Shown here piece by piece: positions 32,919-41,123 of a DNA stretch of 64,000 nucleotides. Under the pieces are notes generated by a model. It worked only from the letters and a program-made list of their open reading frames with translations. It had not been told where the DNA came from and did no database searches. Each line of letters opens with the position of its first letter. The stretch's first letter is position 1. The stretch comes from B73-G16 sp964611295. GTDB taxonomy: Bacteria; Desulfobacterota; B13-G15. A program made the position numbers and the translations under genes. The DNA lies in assembly GCA_964611295.1 (NCBI GenBank), contig CAZSWV010000001.1:124001-188000 (forward strand), read 5' to 3'.

Positions 32919-33828
32919 AGGTCCTTGGGCGTTTGGGGCTATAATTTACCAAAAAGATACCCATACAAACCAAGCCTAAGGCTAAAAGCAAGTTGGGACC
33001 CCATTCTTCTTTAAGGAGGAGGCCGCTGAACAAAACCCCAAAGAGCGGAGTGAGGAAGGTAAAAGCAGAAAGATCGCTTACAGGGTAGATATGTATTAGT
33101 TTGAACCACACATAATAGCTGATGAAAGCCACCACCACTGACTGAAAGGCCAAAGCCAAAAGGACCAAAGGGGTCAAACTGAATACCCTTTGGGGTTCAA
33201 GGACAAGGCTCAAGGATAGAAGCACAGGGAGAGAGAAGGTCAGTTGATAACAGAAGGTCTGAATGGGGTGGGCCTGGTGGGCGAGGAACCTTTTGATGTA
33301 GATAGTAGTGGCTGCCCAAAAAAGGGCGGCAAGTACTTCAAGTAGGTCTCCCAAAAGGCTCCCTTCAACGGCAGTGTGTTCCCAAAAGAGGACCACTACC
33401 CCAAAGAAGGCCAAAAGGAGTCCCATGACCTTCAAGAGGGTGAGCTTTTCGCCTTTGAGCAGGAAATGTGCCCCTAGGGCGACAAAGAAGGGGCTGAGGT
33501 AAACGAATATAACAGCCCTTGAGGCTTCTGTCCAAAGGGTTCCTAAGTAGAGACAGGCGAACTCAAGGCCGAACAATAACCCAATGGCCATGCCATGCAG
33601 TAGCCTTATGTCCCAGTGGAAAGGACTTATGCCCTTCTTTTTGCAATAAGCCAAACCGCATAAGGCGGCTATCCCAGACCGAAGGGCGGAAGTCCAGACG
33701 GGGGCAAGGCCTTGGTTAGAGATCTTTATGGCACTGTAGTTTAACCCCCAAAGCATGGTAAGACACACAAGTGCTGCAAAGGCATAGAGGTCAAGGTGCT
33801 TCCGCAAAGTGGATGGATCGGAGGTCAT
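32908..33828 (-). CDS. EamA/DMT-superfamily transporter
   Basis: About ten transmembrane helices in two EamA repeats (306 residues); GLNYSAIKISNQGLAP and the second-repeat segment ALFWAATTIYIKRFL are family-like. Substrates of such carriers range from amino acids to nucleobases. The ATG at 33828 forms an ATGA overlap with the flavodoxin stop, so the longer in-frame ORF to 33915 is rejected. Confidence 0.9.
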   Translation of the reverse strand: MTSDPSTLRKHLDLYAFAALVCLTMLWGLNYSAIKISNQGLAPVWTSALRSGIAALCGLAYCKKKGISPFHWDIRLLHGMAIGLLFGLEFACLYLGTLWTEASRAVIFVYLSPFFVALGAHFLLKGEKLTLLKVMGLLLAFFGVVVLFWEHTAVEGSLLGDLLEVLAALFWAATTIYIKRFLAHQAHPIQTFCYQLTFSLPVLLSLSLVLEPQRVFSLTPLVLLALAFQSVVVAFISYYVWFKLIHIYPVSDLSAFTFLTPLFGVLFSGLLLKEEWGPNLLLALGLVCMGIFLVNYSPKRPRTCGG

Positions 33829-34304
33829 GAGAAGAGTTTCTTCACCAATTGGGCGACCCTCTTGCCAAGCTTCTGTGCGTTTTGTAAGGTCTTTTCGTCT
33901 GGTTTCCCTGTACATGCTACCCCATAGTGTCCTGTGGCATCCATAGGGTCTCCTACTACCACCATTCCGTAGATCAAGAGGGCCTGTATTATGGACATGA
34001 TAGTCGTTTCCTTACCGCCTGAAGGATCCGCAGAGGTGGCAAAGGCCGCCCCTACTTTGTTCTCCATTTTCCTCCGAAGGTGGACAAACCTATCAAAAAC
34101 CGCCTTCAATTCAGCTGCCATGGTGCCAAAATATACGGGCGACCCGGCTATTATCCCCTGGCATTCCAAAAAGTCCCCCTCGGTGACCTCTTGGGCGTTC
34201 CTGAGGACTGCTTCCACCCCCTCTTCCCTAACCCCTTGAGCTATAGCCTCAGCTAAGGCCTTGGTGTTACCGCCACGCGAGTGGTAAAGGACCAGGACCT
34301 TCAT
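33825..34304 (-). CDS. Flavodoxin-family protein (WrbA-like)
   Basis: FMN-binding Rossmann protein of 159 residues. The phosphate loop reads YHSRGGNTKALAEAI, and the second FMN loop is GIIAGSPVYFGTM, as in WrbA/NAD(P)H:quinone oxidoreductases. A third loop (ATSADPSGGKETTI) contacts the ring. Likely a quinone or flavin reductase in oxidative-stress defence. AGGAGGGG precedes the ATG. Confidence 0.9.
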   Translation of the reverse strand: MKVLVLYHSRGGNTKALAEAIAQGVREEGVEAVLRNAQEVTEGDFLECQGIIAGSPVYFGTMAAELKAVFDRFVHLRRKMENKVGAAFATSADPSGGKETTIMSIIQALLIYGMVVVGDPMDATGHYGVACTGKPDEKTLQNAQKLGKRVAQLVKKLFS

Positions 34305-34367
34305 TTTTCCCCTCCTTTAGGACGTTTTATTGATGAATATTGCAACGTGACCAGCCCCTCAGTCAAC

Positions 34368-34823
34368 TTATCGCCTGTGGCGCTCCCGCAGTTGTTCCCA
34401 ATATTGCCTGAAGAACTTTTCCTGCAGGAGTAGATAATGGGCTTGTTTATCAGGAGGCAGCATTCGCTTTATTTCCTCCCATTCCTTCCACCTCAACCTT
34501 TCCATCTCCTTCATGGTTTCCTCTATCCTGTGGATCTGCGAAAGAAGGGCCTCTTCAGATACCTTCTGTAAAAGCATCGCTTCTAACTCCTCAAGCGCAC
34601 GCCGATGCTCAAAGAAGGCCCTTTGGCGTTCTTTGGCTATACGCTCCAAAAGTTCGAAAAACCTTGAGGCTTCAGGACCTGAAAGTCCTAAATCCCTACG
34701 CAGACAGTGCATCCTAAAGGTTTCGAAGTCCTCTAACTGCTTTTTCCACTTAGGGGATTGAGCCCAACTTACGGAGCTCAACATGACCGATAAGACCAAG
34801 ACTACTGACCACAAGGCCCTCAT
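34368..34823 (-). CDS. Periplasmic helical protein (Spy/CpxP/metal-sensor-like)
   Basis: A signal peptide is clear (cleavage after SSVSWA near residue 21). The mature 130 residues are almost all charged helix rich in Glu, Arg and Leu, with a pattern like Spy/CpxP/CnrX periplasmic proteins (DLGLSGPEASRFFELLERIAKERQ). No LTxxQ motif is seen. It follows an ECF sigma factor and anti-sigma factor, an arrangement known from CnrYXH-type envelope-stress or metal-sensing systems. Function by context only. Confidence 0.7.
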   Translation of the reverse strand: MRALWSVVLVLSVMLSSVSWAQSPKWKKQLEDFETFRMHCLRRDLGLSGPEASRFFELLERIAKERQRAFFEHRRALEELEAMLLQKVSEEALLSQIHRIEETMKEMERLRWKEWEEIKRMLPPDKQAHYLLLQEKFFRQYWEQLRERHRR

Positions 34824-34834
34824 TTTCCCCTCCT

Positions 34835-35260
34835 TCAGAAACTGCCTTCCTCTTCAAGGTAAAGGGGAAGCATAGCGTATGCCTTCTCCGCATAGCTTAA
34901 GATGACCGAATCCATCACTTCTGCGACTTCTCCCTCTTCGGTCAGCAGACCTTTGCGGTCTTCTAGCAAGGACCCCTTGAAGAGCAACAAGGCGGCTATT
35001 CCACCTGCTGTGGCCAAAGAAAACACAAGCCTCCTTGACAAAGGCCTTTTGGCCTTATATGCACCTAGGACCTCCTCTAGGTCAAAAGGAGGCTTTTCAC
35101 GCAGCCCAACTATGAGCCGTTTTAGCCTTTTGAGTTCCTTCCACTCAGATCGGCAGTCACTACACCGCATGCAGTGAAGCCCTAAAAAAAGCCTTTCTCT
35201 CAAGAGGGCTTCGCCTCCTAAAGCCTCTATCATGACGTACTTTGCTTCCTCACACTTCAT
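34835..35260 (-). CDS. Putative zinc-finger anti-sigma factor
   Basis: The N-terminal cytoplasmic part has HCMRCSDCRSEW, the HxxxCxxC zinc-binding motif of zf-HC2 anti-sigma domains, with an earlier Cys (MKCEEA). One transmembrane helix lies around residues 77-96 and a 45-residue outer tail follows. The gene overlaps the sigma factor gene by 11 bp and precedes the periplasmic helical protein gene. Confidence 0.87.
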   Translation of the reverse strand: MKCEEAKYVMIEALGGEALLRERLFLGLHCMRCSDCRSEWKELKRLKRLIVGLREKPPFDLEEVLGAYKAKRPLSRRLVFSLATAGGIAALLLFKGSLLEDRKGLLTEEGEVAEVMDSVILSYAEKAYAMLPLYLEEEGSF

Positions 35261-35738
35261 CTGATTTAAGCACCTCCTTCAACCTGTTTACGGCGTTATG
35301 GAAATGGGCCTTTACAGCTCCCTCGGTTAAGCCCATCAAGGCGGCAATTTCCGAATACTTAAGTTCACCGTAGATCTTGAGCAAAAGCACCCTTTTTTGT
35401 CTTTCAGGAAGCTGGTCTATCGCTTTGAGGAGCTTTTGACGCTCTTCTTTCTGGCTTAACAGATCAAAAGGGGTCTGTGTTGCCTCCTGGATCTCAAGTT
35501 CTACCTGAAGGTCCTTTTTCCGTCTAAGGTAGTCCATGGCCACATTTATCGCTATGCGGAATATCCAAGTCTTGAACTGGGAACGGCCTTCAAATCCATT
35601 TCTCGACTCCCAAGCTTTTAAAACAGCAGTTTGCATAACTTCTTTTGCCTCTTCACGGTCGTTAAGGGTATGGAGGAGAAAATTGAAAAGAGCCCCCTCA
35701 CATCCCTTAAGGTTTCTGAGAAATTCCTTTTCGTCCAT
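35250..35738 (-). CDS. ECF RNA polymerase sigma factor
   Basis: Sigma-70 family protein of 162 residues with only regions 2 and 4. Region 2 contains FNFLLHTLNDREEAKEVMQTAVLKAWE and FKTWIFRIAINVAMDYLR; region 4 has LPERQKRVLLLKIYGELKYSEIAALMGLTEGAVKAHFHNA. It is coupled to a zf-HC2 anti-sigma gene. No dominant promoter motif for autoregulation could be picked out. Confidence 0.94.
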   Translation of the reverse strand: MDEKEFLRNLKGCEGALFNFLLHTLNDREEAKEVMQTAVLKAWESRNGFEGRSQFKTWIFRIAINVAMDYLRRKKDLQVELEIQEATQTPFDLLSQKEERQKLLKAIDQLPERQKRVLLLKIYGELKYSEIAALMGLTEGAVKAHFHNAVNRLKEVLKSDEV

Positions 35739-35760
35739 CCCTTGGACTTTAGACGGCCGA

Positions 35761-35775
35761 AGGCCTAAGGAGGTT
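35761..35775. repeat. 15-bp repeat, copy 2 (AGGCCTAAGGAGGTT)
   Basis: Identical to 25141-25155 and again directly after a minus-strand stop codon, here of ybeY. A small GGCC-TTC-GGCC hairpin follows on the minus strand only at this copy. Confidence 0.4.
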
Positions 35776-36191
35776 TAAAGTATCACCTTCAAAAGCTCTT
35801 TTTCCTTCTTCCTCATTTTGGTCGCTTCTTTCCCCCCTTTTTCATGGTCATAACCAAGGAGGTGCAAAACCCCGTGTATCAAAAGCAGGGCCAAGTGCTC
35901 CTCCAAACTTACCCCCCTTTCTTCGGCTTCTCGCTGGGCAGTTTGGACGGATATGACTATGTCACCCAAAAGCCTATTTGAAGGTCCATCCATGGGAAAG
36001 GCAAGGACGTTTGTGGGTCTATCTCGCCCGAGGTATTGTCGGTTTAGCTCGTGGATCTCCTTGTCCCCTACAAGTAGTACCCCTAGTTCCCTACCTTTGA
36101 TGCCCAAATGATTGAGGATGTTCTTTGCCCACTTTTCCACCTTTGTCTTTAACCTAAGTCCTTTTACCTTACAAATGACGATTACTGCCAT
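35775..36191 (-). CDS. ybeY: Endoribonuclease YbeY
   Basis: Zinc endoribonuclease for 16S rRNA 3' maturation and ribosome quality control. The metal motif HGVLHLLGYDHEK (HxxxHxxGxxH) is intact and NRQYLGRDRPTNVLAFP is the family core. The ATG at 36191 starts the typical MAVIVIC beta strand; a GTG at 36218 would add nine residues. It follows phoH with a 23-bp overlap, the usual PhoH-YbeY order. Confidence 0.96.
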   Translation of the reverse strand: MAVIVICKVKGLRLKTKVEKWAKNILNHLGIKGRELGVLLVGDKEIHELNRQYLGRDRPTNVLAFPMDGPSNRLLGDIVISVQTAQREAEERGVSLEEHLALLLIHGVLHLLGYDHEKGGKEATKMRKKEKELLKVIL

Positions 36192-37152
36192 TTTGGGTCT
36201 TTCGCTCCTTTTCGGCACGTTCGTATGCTTTTACGATTTCCTGAACAATGGGATGTCTCACCACATCCTTTTCGGTGAAATAAACGAACTCGATCCCTTC
36301 TATTCCCTTGAGGATATGTTGGATTTCTACCAAACCAGAAGGCGTTCCCTCCGGTAGGTCGATCTGGGTTATATCCCCTGTGATCACCATCTTTGAACCA
36401 AAGCCCATTCTGGTCAGGAACATCTTCATCTGTTCGGGTTTTGTGTTTTGGGCTTCGTCCAAGATTATGAAGGCATCGGAAAGGGTGCGCCCTCTCATAA
36501 AGGCAAGGGGAGCAACTTCGACAATCCCCCTTTCTATTAACCGTGAGGCCTGTTCCAGGTCGAGCATATCGTACAAGGCATCGTATAGGGGTCTTAGGTA
36601 AGGATTGACCTTTTCCTGGATATCTCCGGGCAAGAATCCGAGTTTCTCCCCCGCTTCGACAGCAGGCCTAGTCAATATGATCCTGCTCACCTCCTTTTTG
36701 GTCAGGTAATCCAAAGCCATGGCCATGGCTAAATACGTCTTTCCGGTCCCCGCTGGCCCAATGCCTATGACAATCGGGTTCTTCCTTATGGCGTTTATAT
36801 AAAGCTTCTGAGTAGGTGTCTTAGGGGTTATGGTCTTTTTCCTGGCTACAAAGACCGTATCGAGGAATACGTCCTCAAGGCTAAAGGACCCATCGCTTGA
36901 AAGGATGCGTACGGCATACTCCACATCGCTGCTCATGAGGAAATATCCCTTACACAGTAGCCCATAGAGTTGTTCCAAGGTCTTTTTTGCTAATTCGCTT
37001 TGTTCCCCTTCTATGGTTATCTCTGAACCCTTGGTATAGATCTTCACATTGAGATGGCGTTCTATAGCCTTTAGGTGCTCGTTACGCGGTCCAAAGAGCA
37101 TCCTTACCTTATCACCTTCAGGAAAGACTATGGTCTTCCTTTCGACCTTCAT
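36169..37152 (-). CDS. phoH: PhoH-family ATPase
   Basis: RNA-linked P-loop ATPase, 327 residues. An N-terminal KH-like part (about 1-75) precedes the ATPase with GPAGTGKTYLAMA, RPAVEAGEKLGFLPGD and Walker B FIILDEAQNT, then GDITQIDLP. The gene is coupled to ybeY. Despite the name, no Pho box is visible here. The start overlaps the 3' end of the Sir2 gene by 35 bp. Confidence 0.95.
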   Translation of the reverse strand: MKVERKTIVFPEGDKVRMLFGPRNEHLKAIERHLNVKIYTKGSEITIEGEQSELAKKTLEQLYGLLCKGYFLMSSDVEYAVRILSSDGSFSLEDVFLDTVFVARKKTITPKTPTQKLYINAIRKNPIVIGIGPAGTGKTYLAMAMALDYLTKKEVSRIILTRPAVEAGEKLGFLPGDIQEKVNPYLRPLYDALYDMLDLEQASRLIERGIVEVAPLAFMRGRTLSDAFIILDEAQNTKPEQMKMFLTRMGFGSKMVITGDITQIDLPEGTPSGLVEIQHILKGIEGIEFVYFTEKDVVRHPIVQEIVKAYERAEKERKTQNGSNRHL

Positions 37153-37900
37153 CTTTCAGCTTCTTCACCTCCTCAAGGACTTTGGGCAGGATTTCGCCTG
37201 CCTTTCCTTGTAAAAGATAATCCGAAACAACCCCTGTCAGCACCGTGGGTTCCTTGTTCACCTCTATTACCTTGGCCCCTCTTCCCTTGGCTATCCTCGG
37301 TAGATCAGCTGCTGGATAGACGACCGCTGAGGTACCTATGACGAGCATGAGGTCACACCGCTTTGCCTCCTCAAGCGCCCGCCTCTGGGCTTCAAGGGGA
37401 ATGGGTTCTCCAAAGAAAACGACATCGGGCTTAAGTACCGCTTTACAATGGGGACACCGAGGAGGTGGACCTTCTAAATCGGCCTCCGAGGTGGCCCTCT
37501 TAAAACCACAGTTCAAACAAAGGAGCCAATCGTGGTTTCCATGATATTCTATGACCACACGACTTCCGGCCCTTTGATGGAGCCCATCCACGTTTTGGGT
37601 GACCACGGCCTTCAAGATCCCCATGGATTCGAGTTCCGCCAAGGCATAGTGAGCAGGATTGGGTTTGGCCCTCGAAGTGAGGGGTATCACCTCCCTTAGC
37701 ATTTCCCAGACCTTTTCAGGGTTTCGATGGAAGGCCTCGATGTGTGCGTATTCCATGGGATCGAAACGCGACCAAAGCCCCCCTTCGCTCCTAAAATCGG
37801 GAATACCGCTTTCAACTGAGATCCCTGCGCCTGTTAAAGCAATGGCCCATCTGGAAGTCAAGAGGTCCTTAGCTGCCCTCTGAATTAAATCCATCTTCAA
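37118..37900 (-). CDS. NAD-dependent protein deacylase, Sir2 family
   Basis: Sirtuin of 260 residues: GAGISVESGIPDFRS, TQNVDGLHQRAG with the acceptor His in YHGN, a four-cysteine zinc site (CLNC and CPHC) and the NAD-closing GTSAVVYPA. All catalytic parts are intact. TTG at 37900 has AGGAGG six bases upstream, better placed than the ATG at 37894; either is possible. It heads the long minus-strand run 37900-30347. Confidence 0.95.
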   Translation of the reverse strand: MKMDLIQRAAKDLLTSRWAIALTGAGISVESGIPDFRSEGGLWSRFDPMEYAHIEAFHRNPEKVWEMLREVIPLTSRAKPNPAHYALAELESMGILKAVVTQNVDGLHQRAGSRVVIEYHGNHDWLLCLNCGFKRATSEADLEGPPPRCPHCKAVLKPDVVFFGEPIPLEAQRRALEEAKRCDLMLVIGTSAVVYPAADLPRIAKGRGAKVIEVNKEPTVLTGVVSDYLLQGKAGEILPKVLEEVKKLKDEGRKEDHSLS

Positions 37901-38034
37901 GGTCTACCTCCTAACTTCGTCTTTCTTGGCGAAAATTATAACCTCACATGGCCAAAAGGCGAACGCCTTCTCCTTAGCCTTGAAATTTTCTTCGAAAGTG
38001 CTAAAGTATGAGTTCCCTTGGGGCTAAGGGAAAT

Positions 38035-39189
38035 ATGTCTTTAAGAGTTAAAGGTGTCTTTTCCACCAACCCCTCCTCTCAGGGAGCAATCGAAGAAGCC
38101 CTTGAAGCGTTGTCCTTAGAAGTGAGGTCTCCAGTTTTGCTTTTCCTTTTTACCACTGATGGCTACGACCAAGAGGTCATTTGGAGGGCTGTAAAGGGAA
38201 AATACCCTCAGACCAAGTTTGTAGGGATGTGCGGATGCGGTGTGATCTATGAAAGGGAGGTCTGGGAACAAGCTATTGTCCTTTGTGCCATTGAAGGCGA
38301 AGGGGTGGAGGTGAGTACGGCTTTAGAAGGTCCTATAAATGAGGACCCGAGGGCTACAGGTTCAAGGTGTGCTAAGAAGCTGCTTTCGACGGGTTTCAAA
38401 GAAGGCGTGGTTTTTGTTTTCCCTGATGGGTTTTCTTCCAATGTGGCGGAGGTTGTAAGGGAGATCTACATATCGATGGGACCGCCCTTTAGCTATGTAG
38501 GTGGCTGTGCAGGGGATAACTTGAAGTTGTTCAGGACGTATCAGTTCACAGAAGAAGGGGTTCGGAGCGATGGAATAGCTACTGCCTTATTAAAAGGGGT
38601 AAAGGTTGGTTCCGCCATCGCCCATGGGTGGAGTCCAAAGGGCACCTTTTACGTCATCACCCGTGCAGAGGGCAAAAGGGTCTTTGAGATCGACGGGGAG
38701 ACGGCCTTTGAAGCTTATGCTAGATCCCTTGGGGGAGTAGTGGAAAAAGGGCGTTTTGCCGAGTATGGATTAAGGTACCCCCTTGGGATTATAGGGCCTT
38801 CTGGGTACTTCCTTATAAGGGATCCATGGATGGTGAACCCCGATGGGTCCATAGACTTTGTCACAGAGGTGCCCCCCAGGGCCGTCGCCTTTACCATGGA
38901 GTGTAAAACTGAAGCCTTAATAGAGACCGCTCGCACTGTAGCCAAAGAAGCTGTAAAGAAGGTAAGGGTTCCAAAAGTTTTGTTGGTGTTCGATTGTGTT
39001 TCAAGGTACAAACTCCTTGGAGATAGGTTTTTAGAAGAACTTCAGGCAGTAAAAGAAACAGTAGGTGAGGGAATACCCCTTCTCGGTGCCCTCACCTTTG
39101 GAGAAATAGGATGTATCGATGGTGTACCGCTTTTACACAATAAAACTATACTAGTAGTTGCCATCGGTGAGGAAGGGACAAAGGGATGA
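38035..39189 (+). CDS. FIST-domain sensory protein
   Basis: Contains FIST-N (about 10-220) and FIST-C (about 220-380) domains with SYVGGCAGDN, HGWSPKG and LGALTFGEIG motifs typical of this small-molecule sensor family. No membrane segment is seen, so it is cytosolic. FIST proteins usually work with signalling enzymes; here the stop overlaps an HD-GYP gene as ATGA, linking it to cyclic-di-GMP signalling. An in-frame ATG at 38008 would add nine residues; the ATG at 38035 has AAGGG upstream. Confidence 0.88.
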   Translation: MSLRVKGVFSTNPSSQGAIEEALEALSLEVRSPVLLFLFTTDGYDQEVIWRAVKGKYPQTKFVGMCGCGVIYEREVWEQAIVLCAIEGEGVEVSTALEGPINEDPRATGSRCAKKLLSTGFKEGVVFVFPDGFSSNVAEVVREIYISMGPPFSYVGGCAGDNLKLFRTYQFTEEGVRSDGIATALLKGVKVGSAIAHGWSPKGTFYVITRAEGKRVFEIDGETAFEAYARSLGGVVEKGRFAEYGLRYPLGIIGPSGYFLIRDPWMVNPDGSIDFVTEVPPRAVAFTMECKTEALIETARTVAKEAVKKVRVPKVLLVFDCVSRYKLLGDRFLEELQAVKETVGEGIPLLGALTFGEIGCIDGVPLLHNKTILVVAIGEEGTKG

Positions 39190-40175
39190 CCGTTCTCCAT
39201 GATGCAAACCGCCAACTGTGGGAGCTTTCTGCCTTGTATGAAATAGCAACCCTTGGTGAGAAAGACGATCCGTGGCATTTGGTAGAAGAGGTTCAAGAAA
39301 AGGCCCTGAGGCTTCTTGGCGTTACCCAGTTCGCCTTGGCTTTGGAGTCCGAAGGGGAAAGGTTAGTTGTTTCCTGGGGAGGAATCGCTGTAGGTTCAGT
39401 GAGCGATTTTGAAAAACTTGGTGAAAATTACTTTTGTTTCGAATTTACGAGGAACGGTATAAAGGGTTTTTTGGTCCTCGGCAAGGGAAGACCCCTGAGT
39501 ATGAGTGAGAGGCGCCTGTTTACTGTTTTTGCCCGACATTTGGAAATGGGTTTACAGGGAGCTTTGAATTTCCTTTATGCCTTAAGGTATCAAGAAGGCC
39601 TTAAACGCGCCTTTTTGGGTATAGCCGAGGCCTTGGTGAAAGTGGTGGAGCAACGCGACCCTTACACCAGTGGGCACTCTGTGGGTGTTGCGAAGATATC
39701 AGAGGCCATAGGGAAGAAAATGGGGTTTTCAGAAGAAGAGGTCATGGGGATATATGTGGCAGGGATACTGCATGATGTAGGTAAGGTTTCAGTCCCCATA
39801 GAGATACTGGTCAAGCCCGGTGCCTTAAACGAATTGGAGATGGGTTTCATCCGCATGCACCCACAAGCTGGATATGAAATCCTAAAGGGAATAGCTTTCC
39901 CATGGCCAGTGGCGGAAGTGGCCCTCCAACATCACGAACGCCTTGATGGTTCAGGGTATCCTAGAGGGTTGAAGGGAGAGGAGATCTGTAAGGAGGCCCG
40001 TATAATAGCTATTGCCGACGTAGTAGATGCTATGACCCACGCAAGACCCTATAGGCCACCTTTGGGCATAGAAAAGGCCCTGGAGGAGATCATAGAGGGG
40101 AAGGGCCGGAGGTATGACCCTGAGGTAGTAGAGGCCTTCATGGAGTGTGTTACTGAGGGACTTTCCTGGCTTTGA
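39186..40175 (+). CDS. HD-GYP-domain phosphodiesterase with N-terminal sensor region
   Basis: The N-terminal 130 residues look GAF-like (DPWHLVEEVQEKALRLLGVTQFALAL). The HD-GYP domain begins near residue 150: DPYTSGHSVGVAKIS, the HD pair in GILHDVGK and the diagnostic HHERLDGSGYPRG, with DVVDAMTHARPYRP following. Such enzymes hydrolyse cyclic-di-GMP. It is translationally coupled to the FIST gene and so probably reads its signal. Confidence 0.93.
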   Translation: MTVLHDANRQLWELSALYEIATLGEKDDPWHLVEEVQEKALRLLGVTQFALALESEGERLVVSWGGIAVGSVSDFEKLGENYFCFEFTRNGIKGFLVLGKGRPLSMSERRLFTVFARHLEMGLQGALNFLYALRYQEGLKRAFLGIAEALVKVVEQRDPYTSGHSVGVAKISEAIGKKMGFSEEEVMGIYVAGILHDVGKVSVPIEILVKPGALNELEMGFIRMHPQAGYEILKGIAFPWPVAEVALQHHERLDGSGYPRGLKGEEICKEARIIAIADVVDAMTHARPYRPPLGIEKALEEIIEGKGRRYDPEVVEAFMECVTEGLSWL

Positions 40176-40181
40176 AATCCA

Positions 40182-41123
40182 TCAAGGCTTAAAAGGGCGT
40201 CTTACCTTAAGGAGTACGGGATAATGGGTGAGGGAATACACCATTCCACCTAAAGCACCGGAAAAAAGGAGCATGGACAACAACAGGAGGCTACAAGCTA
40301 GTCCCTGGGTCGGGTTTACTCCGAAGGACTTAAGGAAGAACACAAGTCCCCCTTCCCTTATCCCTAACCCACTTAGGCTGATGGGCAAGGTACTCAATAA
40401 GTCCACTATTGGGACCACAAAGAAATAGAGCAAAAGGTCTGCTTTTATCTTCACCGACTGGGCGATGAGAAAGACGCTTAAGATGTTTATGGTTTGAAAG
40501 GAAAAGGAAAGGAAAAGTACGAATAAAAGCCTCATAGGCTCTTGCCAATAAACCTCAAGTCGGTCAAGTTTGAGGTATTTCGCCACTTTGCTGATCAAGG
40601 GCAACCTCTTAGTTAACCAGGGGAAGATAAAGGCCATAACCCAGCTGAACAAAAAGAGGACGGCGATAGACGCCTTAAGGGGTAAAGGTATGAGGTCCTT
40701 GAAATAGAAAAAGGCAGAAACAACTGCGAAACTGAGTAGGGCCATGCCTCCTGTATACCTTTCTGCCAATACGCTGTAAGCAGCCATCAGCCTACTTTTG
40801 TCAGTACCGGCCAAAAGGGCGGTTCTATAGACATCTCCGCCTATCGAGCCGGGCATGAAGAGGTTGAAGAACATACCGATGAAATAAAAGGCCACAAAGT
40901 CCTTAAAAGGCCGACAAAACCCCAAGGGTGAAGCAAGGAGGTTCCACTTATAGCTGGAAAGTACCTGTCCTCCCAAATATATCCCCCAAGCCAAAAGGAA
41001 AAGCCTGAAGTCCGCTTGTTTCATATAGGAGACCATCTCCTTCAGAGGCACTTTCCACAGCAAGAGGGAAAAGATGAGGACGGCTATGGCCAACTTGAGG
41101 GGTAAACGCAAAAAGGACGGCAT
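40182..41123 (-). CDS. LPG-synthase-transmembrane-region (UPF0104) membrane protein
   Basis: Multi-pass membrane protein of 313 residues with about eight helices. The signature FFNLFMPGSIGGDVYR is the hallmark of the UPF0104/AglD-like family, related to the flippase part of MprF. It lacks the soluble aminoacyl-transfer domain, so a lipid-flipping or glycolipid-handling role is likely. The ATG overlaps the oxidoreductase stop as TGATG, and the gene ends the DedA-led operon. Confidence 0.88.
   Translation of the reverse strand: MPSFLRLPLKLAIAVLIFSLLLWKVPLKEMVSYMKQADFRLFLLAWGIYLGGQVLSSYKWNLLASPLGFCRPFKDFVAFYFIGMFFNLFMPGSIGGDVYRTALLAGTDKSRLMAAYSVLAERYTGGMALLSFAVVSAFFYFKDLIPLPLKASIAVLFLFSWVMAFIFPWLTKRLPLISKVAKYLKLDRLEVYWQEPMRLLFVLFLSFSFQTINILSVFLIAQSVKIKADLLLYFFVVPIVDLLSTLPISLSGLGIREGGLVFFLKSFGVNPTQGLACSLLLLSMLLFSGALGGMVYSLTHYPVLLKVRRPFKP

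Noticed and set aside
36169..37152. PhoH gene as part of the phosphate regulon
   Set aside because: No CTTAA-type 11-bp array precedes it, and its coupling to ybeY points to RNA metabolism.
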